Made by a program: the position numbers and the translations under genes. The notes beneath the pieces are model-generated. The model made no database searches, had not been told where the DNA came from, and saw only the letters and a program-made list of their open reading frames with translations. From NCBI GenBank assembly GCA_018806915.1, contig JAGKQI010000075.1:1-64000 (forward strand): 64,000 nucleotides of DNA, given 5' to 3'. This document shows, piece after piece, positions 57,341 to 64,000 of the stretch. Position 1 is the first letter of the stretch. The number at the start of each line of letters is the position of its first letter. This DNA comes from Phytophthora colocasiae (Eukaryota > Oomycota > Peronosporomycetes > Peronosporales > Peronosporaceae).

Positions 57341-59137
57341 CCAGAGCATACCGCTCGGGGTGCTCACCGCTGTAAGCGGAATATCACTGGCTCGCATGAG
57401 CAGCTGATAGTACCCATCGACTAAGTCGAGCGCACTGTACATGGTGCAACCCACCATGTTGTTCTGAAGAACATCCTTCCTAGGAATCGGCGTCTGCGCC
57501 GGAATCGTGGCAGCGTTGAGCTTGTTAAAAGCGTGAACGATACGCCACTTGCCATTCGGCTTTCTGACACAGAACGTTGGCGCGGAGTGCGGAGACTTGC
57601 TCTCGCGCACGAGACCCGCCGCGTGCTTAGCACGGAAGAAGGCGTCACTGACGTCGCATTGCTCTTTAGGAAGAGACCACTGCCGGGTCACGCAGTATTT
57701 AGTTCCGGGAACTAAGTCGATCTCGTGACGAACGCCTCGGTCAGGAGGCAGGCCACTCGGTGGCTCCTTCGAGACAACGTCTCCATATTCCTTCAGCAAG
57801 GAGTAGAAGGGATCCGAGGGATTCTTGAGGATCTCCGATCCACTCCTGGCGCTCAGCGCCTTCTTGACCTCGGCCAAGACGGACTCGTCAACAAGGGACG
57901 ATGAGTTTAACTCCTCTTCAGGTCGAACGATGACCACCTCGGCGAGTTCGCCAGCCTTCAAGGCATCGCCAAAGTCGGCGAACGACATCTCCTCTAGCTC
58001 AAGGAGCTTGTCAACACTCGGCAGTCCGTCCAGCAGGACGCTGCCTTCGGCACTGCCGTCCACTCCATCAACCAGAGTGTATAGCTGCCCACAGCCCTCC
58101 CGTGCGTTGACACTTGACGTCACGGACGACTCAGACGCAGAGCGTGTAGCCCATAGGGCCTTACGACGTCGTCGCCTAGCCGACGAACGTCCACTCGACG
58201 GAGTACGTGCTGCCGCACAGGTTATGGCCTTGCCCGGCCCAGTGTCAGTGACACTCAGTGACTGACTCGGTCGACGACCGAGGCCGCTCAGCGGAGTACG
58301 TGCCGCTGCACAATCAATGACCGTAACAGGTCCAGTGTCAGAGACACTCAGCGATCGACTTGGTCCACGACCAGTATCACTCGACGGAGTACGTGCCGCC
58401 CCACAGTTCACGGCCTGGTAAGGCCCGATGCCATCGGCATCCAGTGACGGTCCATGACCGGCGTCACTCGGCGGAGTACGTGCCGCCCCACAGGGGTTAC
58501 GTGAGCTTTGCCCACACGTTGACTCACTGTCAACCAGCGCTACGCGCTCAACAGGACTGCGATTCTCGCACTCGGTGCTGTCCACCAACTCGGACACACC
58601 GACTTCCAGCATCATAGCCGACTCGGCTCGATGCTCGCGCCAATAGCGCTTCTGCTTCCTAGCAGAGGTAGGTTCATGACTCGCCAAAGCTCCACTAGGA
58701 GAGAAGTGCGTAGCACCTAAGGTCTTCGACCTCCAATCAATCCATGGCTCGTGGCGCTCCAGCCACGCCATGCCAAGGATGAGGTTGTACCTCGAATCCA
58801 GGTCCAGGACCAAGCAGCGTTCCACGCTATCGAAGTCCAAGAACTTCAGCCGCAGGTCCATGGGGACCTTGGCCACCGTGACACGGACGCCCGTCGCTAG
58901 ACGGACTGTGACTGTGTCACCTCTTCGCGCTCGAAGCGCCTCAGCATATTGCTGACTACCTTCAACGGTGGAGCGTCTGAAGTAGCTGCCAGACGCCCCC
59001 GAATCGATCAACACGATCCACGGCTTCTCAAAGCCCTTCACGTCCGCCTGGACGACCAGCAAGCCCTGCTTGCTCACACGTTCCGTGTTCAAGAGCACGG
59101 AGCTCTTCGGGGCTGAGCCCCAGTGCCTCTCACGCAC
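57300..59137 (-). CDS. element C pol, 5' half: protease, repeat linker, RT fingers and palm
   Basis: The 59137-57167 frame starts with a retropepsin (WIVLIDSGASGSYFRRS, then YNLILGMAWLERHEPW), passes through a linker with four Cys-Ala-Ala-Arg-Thr-Pro repeats, and reaches RT (RHEIDLVPGTKYCVTRQW, SAPTFCVRKPNGKWRIVHAF, YSALDLVDGYYQLLM, VMPQGLSNAPATFNR). A one-base shift near 57305 separates it from the YFDD part. The first ATG is 59137, but the frame is open upstream and probably continues from gag by a one-base shift. Confidence 0.85.
58190..58510 (-). repeat. four imperfect 84-93-bp repeats in element C linker
   Basis: The DNA word GGAGTACGTGC recurs four times. The protein repeats are C-G/A-AARTP-x-S followed by GxGPS and SLSVxDTGP. 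The copies differ at many positions, so the expansion is old. Confidence 0.85.
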
Positions 59138-59175
59138 TGCAGAACTCAGTTCTTCCCCAGTAGACCGCCCCGCGT

Positions 59176-60153
59176 CTACTGGGAGCCGGCGTTTCCCTGG
59201 GCAGAGCTCAAAGCGGGACCCGCGGCAGGGTTGCGGCCATTCTGGCCGGCGCGCTCTTTGCGCAGAGGGCAGTTGGGCCTCAGGTGTGTGGGACTACCAC
59301 TCGTGTAGCACCGACGAGTGCTCATACGCTGCACCGCAGCTCGTAGCTCGGCTACTTCATCTTCAGCATAGCTGAGGTCCATGGGTTCGGGTCCCCCGGA
59401 CCCTGTGCTATTAGCACCGACCCTCGACAACTTAAAGTTGTGTTCGGCATTCAATGCCACGCTAACAGCGTCCTCGAAGGTGCGAGGATTCTGACGGAAT
59501 GCCTCCGTCCTGGCCACGCCAGCTCTCAGACCTTCCATGAAGATAGTCACGGCAACCACCTCAGGTAGAGTGTCGACAGCCATGCCAGCAATGAGCGTGC
59601 GCAGCTCTTGGACATAGTCCACCATATCCATCTTGCCCTGGCGACAAGCAAGGAAGCGTGACCGCACGCGATACGCCTGGTTAGGCGGAGCAAACACTTG
59701 CGTGAGCTTGGCCTTTAGCTCGCCCCATGTGGGGAAGGCCGCTTCCACCGACGTCCCAGACGTCAAGGCCCATTCTCGTGCTCGTCCTTCGAGCTTAGAG
59801 ATGGCAAACGCCACGCGTTGCCCCTCCAACTGGAGCATGGCGGCCCCCATGGCCATTTCGACCTCTCGGGTCCACAACAGGAGGTTCTCTCCTTCGTGCC
59901 TGTGAAAGGTCTTCACGCTGAGCGTGACGGGCTTAGATCTCGGAGCAGGGGTAACCCCTTTTACATTCCGCTGAATGTGCTCGACGAGAGCGTTTTCGTA
60001 CGAGGCAAATGCCTCGATGCGCGCGTTGACGGCCTCCGGCCCTTGGGACGCAAGGTGCGCCGTACCTTCCGGGCCCAGCAAGGACGTAAGCTTGTTAAGC
60101 GTGTCCCGCTGACTCGGAGTCAAGTGAGCGTATGCTTCTGGCTCCATTCTCAC
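59176..60153 (-). CDS. element C gag
   Basis: 325 codons from ATG 60153. A Retrotrans_gag domain spans about residues 80-230 ([65 protein letters not shown]). Near the end [14 protein letters not shown] is followed by a zinc knuckle [14 protein letters not shown] in which the second Cys of CX2CX4HX4C is Ser, so RNA binding may be impaired. Gag packages element RNA. Confidence 0.88.
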   Translation of the reverse strand: MRMEPEAYAHLTPSQRDTLNKLTSLLGPEGTAHLASQGPEAVNARIEAFASYENALVEHIQRNVKGVTPAPRSKPVTLSVKTFHRHEGENLLLWTREVEMAMGAAMLQLEGQRVAFAISKLEGRAREWALTSGTSVEAAFPTWGELKAKLTQVFAPPNQAYRVRSRFLACRQGKMDMVDYVQELRTLIAGMAVDTLPEVVAVTIFMEGLRAGVARTEAFRQNPRTFEDAVSVALNAEHNFKLSRVGANSTGSGGPEPMDLSYAEDEVAELRAAVQRMSTRRCYTSGSPTHLRPNCPLRKERAGQNGRNPAAGPALSSAQGNAGSQ

Positions 60154-60185
60154 AGAGAAACAGTCTTCAACTCAGGAGTTGGATT

Positions 60186-60202
60186 GACTACTAGTGCTAC
60201 CA
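60186..60202 (-). promoter_or_regulatory. probable primer-binding site of element C
   Basis: On the minus strand TGGTAGCACTAGTAGTC lies two bases after the proposed LTR end (TGCA at 60205). The tRNA is not identified. It differs from the site shared by A and B. Confidence 0.5.
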
Positions 60203-60204
60203 GA

Positions 60205-60625
60205 TGCAGCGGGGCTGCGTAGGTGTGCACCGCACAGAGGAAGTTTAGTTGACTCGTAGAGTCCTGCTTGCAAGGTACTAGCCTTCGGTTCTATACAAGA
60301 ACCAAGTAGTCCACTAAATACGGGACTCACAGAGTCAGTGTCCCTATAACAAAGGACTAACACTAACTATGTAAAATGCAAACTGATTTTTATTGACTTT
60401 ATTGCCTTAATCCTAAATGTAACGGATTTAGTATCTAACATACTAAATCCTAATCAAAATGCAACGTGAGGCTCTGAGGCCATCTACGTATCTACTCGTG
60501 TGTGTCACACCATTATGTACCCACATAAGTGTATCATGAGTGTCACACACCATTATGTACCCACATAAATGTATCCACGTGTGTCACACACCAACGAGAA
60601 ACATTCGTGTAACATCCCCGTTACA
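60205..60625 (-). mobile_element. 5' LTR of element C
   Basis: On the minus strand it starts TGTAACGGGGATGTTACACG and ends CGCTGCA, 421 bp, with AATAAA motifs in the middle (GGCAATAAAGTCAATAAAAA). The ends are inferred from TG...CA, the following PBS and the gag start 50 bp later; the partner LTR is missing. It is rich in short perfect hairpins, for example an 11-bp stem at 60424-60450. Confidence 0.7.
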
Positions 60626-61732
60626 ACGTTCCGGAAATGGTGAGGGCGTACGAAGCCCACCATAACTTGCAGGGGTAAGCCCTGCACGAGGAGTGCTGCG
60701 GTCAGCCACAGCACTCGGAGCTTCGCGTGGCACAATACGACCACGGAGCTCCTTGATGTGATCGGGTACACGGACGACCGTGTATCCCAGGAGATCACTT
60801 TCGGTGAGACGTGTTGCCAAGGGTTGGCAACACGGGCAGGGTGTGCCAAAGGGAACGGCACATGGGATCCCCGCTTCCATGGACTGATCATGGAGGCGTT
60901 CACACTTATCACGTGTAGTGTAAGTGTAGTAGCGATCGCGAGCCGCAGTAACGCGCTCGCGATATGCCTTCGGGCCCTTGTTGAAGTTTTCAACAAAGGC
61001 GTTCCACGACTGACAAAGTGCCTGCCACTCTGGCACTTTGCTCTTGCGCGAAGTCTTCTTCGCTGCATAGTATCGGAGCTCGTGGAAGAGCCCGATATAG
61101 TAGTCGCGTCTTTGAGTCTCGGACTCAAAGACAACCTTAGCGGCGACGTCGTCGTCGTTGATACTGTTGCATGAGTACAACAGTATCGGGTTCGGTGGTA
61201 AACTAGCACCGAACCGGTCATGGATCTCCGCCTCAGTAGGCATCCATGGTGTGCGCACTGGCGGATCAGTGCGCGGTGCAGTGAGCGCCCTCGACATGGG
61301 GGACGCTTCATCATCACTGCGCGGATGCTTCGAGCTTAAAGCGTCCGAGGCCTCAACACGAGGTCGTCGAGATCCCACGGGTGAGTCTGACGTGTCTTCG
61401 GACGAAGACACGGGAGCGGGAGCCTTGACATCAACCTCCCCCTCCTCGACATCCTCGTCGTAGTCGAGGATGTCTTCGTAGTCCTCTCCAAAGAGTTCTT
61501 TGAGAGGGACAGCAGGATTCTTAATCTCTGCTAGAGAAGAAGACTTCTTCTTCTTCTCATGCTTCTCCTTATGGAGAGCATGGTACTTGGTGACAGAGAG
61601 CTTCTCTGTCGGACCGCTGGAAGCAGCAGTGCTAGTGAGCACTGCTGAGGTCGTTGTTCCTGCTGCAGAGGCAGCAGGTGAGGCTTGCGCGTCCGCAGAA
61701 GCGGACGGAGATGTGGGCGTTGGCGAGTCCAT
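60626..61732 (-). CDS. ORF of unknown function in antisense position of element E
   Basis: The frame starts at ATG 61732 (MDSPTPTSPSASADA), is intact for 368 codons and then runs into the C LTR, so its true end is lost. The N-terminal part is Ser/Ala/Thr-rich with a Lys-rich KEKHEKKKKSSS, followed by an acidic stretch (EDYEDILDYDEDVEEGEVD). The C-terminal part is folded-looking, with ILLYSCNSINDDDVA, EWQALCQSWNAFVENFNKG, and CPCCQP. It begins 89 bp from a polypurine tract of a plus-strand LTR, so relative to that element it is an antisense, 3'-proximal gene like those of A and B, but I see no sequence similarity to them. I know no function. The DNA is dense in perfect hairpins. Confidence 0.6.
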
Positions 61733-61820
61733 TGCGAAATGAACTCGGATTTCTCTCAGGAACTTGACGGTCTTGTCAAGTTCTGTTGATTGACGTATCG
61801 AGACCGATACGCCGAATCTT

Positions 61821-61833
61821 AACGGGGGGATGG
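61821..61833 (+). promoter_or_regulatory. polypurine tract of element E
   Basis: AACGGGGGGATGG directly precedes TGTAACGGGG. This places an LTR to the right and an element body to the left on the plus strand. Confidence 0.65.
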
Positions 61834-62224
61834 TGTAACGGGGTTACACGTACAAGTGGTTGTACCACTTGTAACTCTAACAGTTGTGATAACTGTTAGA
61901 GGTTGGAAATGGGCCTCAGACCTTGGTGTGCTGTACACACCAAAGGATACATGGGCGAACCACATTATTGGGTGGTTCGTGTGTATTTGTGCATATTATT
62001 GGTAGAAAGTAACGGATTTCTACCAATCACTGAGCAGAGTTTCTGCCAACCACACGTTGGCAGACCCTTTAGAAATAGATAACAAACAGTTTTAGGAGGT
62101 CCATAATTGGCTTATGCCAAATTCAATAACAGTTCTCATTTTACGGTATTTTGCAGTTTAATTTAGTTATATTTGATTTAATTATACTTATTTAAATAAG
62201 TATACTTAAATTAAGTCTATTCTA
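61834..62224 (+). mobile_element. 3' LTR of element E (hairpin-rich)
   Basis: It starts TGTAACGGGGTTACACG, similar to the start of the C LTR. The right end is uncertain; B gag-like sequence begins at about 62225. It contains a string of perfect inverted repeats: 61833-61849, 61851-61873, 61876-61900, 61999-62026, 62043-62065 and a 22-bp palindrome at 62183-62204. Confidence 0.6.
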
Positions 62225-62894
62225 ATGGCACGCTTCCTCATACACGTAAGCGCACGTGTACGCCATCTAATAGGTCTAGGTACAGTAGACCCATTACATA
62301 CGTACTTCAGGGCACGTTCTCCATCCAGCGAATCAGCCCTCCCAGACTCATCAGACGGTGTCTTCAGAGAATCTTCGGACTTCATCGGCGTGTCTTCGGA
62401 CATTGGAGTGTCTTCGGACTTTGGAGTCTTAGAGACACGTTCATCAACCAGTCCGGGTTCCGTTTACACTTCTCCCACTGACTTCCCAGAAGTCGTCGAC
62501 TCAGAACACAAGTCAATGACCTCCGGGGACTCAACCACGTCGGCGCCTCCCTCAGAGGCCTCATCACCACCCTCACGGGCAGTGGCCACCTCGTCACCAG
62601 AAGCTTCGGCTTCTAACGGACCTTCCTCAGAACCTTGTTCGCCAGACACATCGGGTGTCTCTTGGGCTTCGGCAGCAGGCTGGTCCTCGACCGCCGATTC
62701 CGGGACGTTCACCCCTCTTCGACTGCTTGCTTTTCACGTGCAGCCTTCCTCCTCTCGCGTGCCGCCTTCTGAACAGCATCCAAGTCTGGTTGTTCGTCAG
62801 GCGGAAGACTTTGAAGACGCTTCGACTGACGTGTCGCCACACTGCGACCACCGCGTCCCCGACGTCCTCCTCTCGTAGTTCCATGTGAAGCCAT
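62225..62894 (-). pseudogene. gag N-terminal part of a B-family element
   Basis: ATG 62894 opens MASHGTTRGGRRGRGGRSVA, a basic start, followed by RLQSLPPDEQPDLDAV and a Glu/Lys-rich helix. A missing G in a G run near 62712 shifts the frame to VNVPESAVEDQPAAEAQE and an acidic Glu/Gly/Ala stretch with VIDLCSE, and two further shifts follow. The rest is cut by element E. It lies just downstream of a PBS and LTR 3 on the same strand, which is why I take it as gag; the sequence itself has no zinc knuckle here. The plus strand has a 217-codon Ser/Pro-rich frame over the same bases, judged a shadow. Confidence 0.6.
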
Positions 62895-62967
62895 ATTGAA
62901 TATAGACGCTTGACAGGAAACCCTCTTCTCAAACTCTCTTAGATCCGGTGATATCACGATACCAAGA

Positions 62968-62984
62968 TCCGTGCACGCGCACCA
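62968..62984 (-). promoter_or_regulatory. primer-binding site of the B family
   Basis: The minus strand reads TGGTGCGCGTGCACGGA two bases after the LTR 3 end. It matches element A's PBS except for one base, and the following bases (ATCTT.TGGT and GATATCACCG) are also shared with A. It fixes the B LTRs as minus-strand. Confidence 0.8.
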
Positions 62985-62986
62985 GT

Positions 62987-64000
62987 TGTCGCGAAGTCGG
63001 TGCAACTTTTACCGCGGTGCAGGGGCGTACAGTGAACCTGGAAGTGCGACTACTGATGTAATACCAGAGTCGCACAGCAAGGTGGGCGTGTGTTACCTTG
63101 TGCTGTCCTCGTAGGTTCGTTGTCTTGGTAATGAGACCCTCGCCGGGGTCGTGAGAGAGTAGATGAGAGTGAGGGTTCCTTGCGTAGACCGTCGGATGTC
63201 CTTCTGGTCCTCACAGGAGCGCTTGAAAGTCGAACGTTTTCCGGTGAACACTTGTGTACGCCGGAGATTTCTGAAAGCAGAAGAGAGATTAATACAAGGG
63301 GAAGTCCTGTCACTAGACTTCCGAGATAACCGCAATATAGAGTTCTGATATACAAATATGTAGCTGCTCTTATTCTTTCCTGGCCCTTGAGCAGTGGGCT
63401 AGTACTCCAGGTCAACTAGGGAAATATTCACCAGACACCTGGTCTGTCTGGTATTCCCGTAACTTTCGCGCACCACCCTCTAATATATAGAGGGAAAATA
63501 AACCAATGCTATCTCTTATATATAACAGTCTACCGAGCGTCCTGAGAGCGACTGTCTAGCTCCCAGAACCTGTCCAAACGTACAATATGAAATGGGCTAC
63601 CGCTAGAGACAAGACAAACGCAACTAGTAAATGGAATAGGTGGGTCCTCTCAGGTCTCTTCGTTACGCTGATCTCCACCTAAAGGGGCTTGATAGGTGAG
63701 AGATCACACAACTCAAAGCTTTGTTGTGGCCTAATACTTACAGGAAGCAGCAGGCAGATAGACTTGTTTGTGACAAGGTAAATTGAACTCTGTTATCTAT
63801 CTCGTATCTCTCTGTCTTCTATCTTCCATATTCTTCAGGTAAACTTGGTCTCAGTATAACTCAGGAATCTTCTCTTGGGCTTAGTATGGTAGTCGATGCT
63901 GCAGATCTTGTCGAGTCGACACTTAATGATGCCATTACAGGGATGAGTGGGTTGCGTGTCACTTGATTGCGTGAGGTCGTGTTGGGTACATTTGGTTTTA
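62987..64000 (-). mobile_element. B-family LTR 3 (5' LTR), running off the window
   Basis: It starts TGTCGCGAAGTCGG (plus strand) and aligns to LTR 1 over the visible 1,014 bp, but with roughly five percent differences near its start (for example GCGACTACTGATGTAATACC). LTR 1 and LTR 2 are much closer to each other. It keeps the 20-bp block lost from LTR 2. Confidence 0.88.

Larger units (their letters stand above)
55320..60625 (-). mobile_element. element C: Ty3/gypsy retrotransposon lacking its 3' end
   Basis: On the minus strand the order is LTR (60625-60205), PBS, gag, protease, repeat linker, RT, RNase H, integrase. It is cut at 55320 inside the integrase C-terminal region and has no 3' LTR. 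No chromodomain or second RNase H is seen, so it is a different lineage from A. Its LTR starts in the reading frame of the ORF at 60626-61732, so C inserted into that sequence. Confidence 0.85.

Noticed and set aside
60584..60626. Last 14 codons of the 382-codon ORF as part of its protein
   Set aside because: They are read from the start of the element C LTR (TGTAACGGGG), so they are fusion sequence.
62225..62878. 217-codon plus-strand Ser/Pro-rich ORF
   Set aside because: The minus strand has a start, basic N-terminus and position after PBS and LTR that fit gag; the plus frame is likely its shadow. I cannot fully exclude it.
36615..64000. LTR 2 and LTR 3 as the recent LTR pair of one element
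   Set aside because: LTR 2 is much closer to LTR 1 than to LTR 3, so they did not arise from one recent insertion without later exchange.

Overview
The window is a repeat-only stretch of an oomycete genome, most likely a Phytophthora-like member of the Peronosporales. This assignment rests on three things seen here and known from that group: a Ty3/gypsy element with an extra RNase H and a chromodomain (the described oomycete 'Chronos' type), a second gypsy gag of the type ending in a YAEDE-like motif and a zinc knuckle, and a piggyBac-like transposase with 59-68 bp introns. I see no host housekeeping gene, rRNA or tRNA.

Layout. 1-22590 is a GC-rich (about 63%) satellite of about 184 head-to-tail monomers of 121-123 bp. 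The first 5 kb is full of small indels, and three later monomers contain Illumina-adapter-like sequence, so part of this array is an assembly product. 22591-26125 is AT-rich: a 353-bp repeat family, a 118-bp nine-copy satellite and a 650-bp pyrimidine tract. 26129-31790 holds broken pieces: a gypsy integrase fragment, an A-family LTR piece, an inverted B-family LTR and a truncated piggyBac-like transposase.

31791-64000 is a nest of LTR retrotransposons. B-family LTRs (TGACA...CGCGACA, minus strand) lie at 31791, 36615 and 62987. Element A (38111-52096, minus strand, 13,986 bp, LTRs about 1.5 kb) sits inside the second B LTR with a 4-bp target duplication; the third-party empty site is preserved in the first B LTR. 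Element C (gypsy, minus strand, 55320-60625) and the 3' end of a plus-strand element E (60626-62224) lie within the remains of the third B-type element.

How the parts work together. Element A has gag, protease, RT, RNase H, second RNase H, integrase and chromodomain on the minus strand, bounded by PBS and polypurine tract. Between the chromodomain and the 3' LTR it also carries a 2.7-kb gene on the opposite strand with a spliced intron. The B family has a gene of the same design in the same place, with a related C-terminal motif, and element E has an unrelated ORF in the same antisense position. This recurrent, intron-containing antisense gene is the most interesting feature of the window. 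Most pol frames are broken by one-base indels, often in homopolymers, although the LTRs of A are almost identical; many of the breaks may therefore be sequence errors rather than decay.
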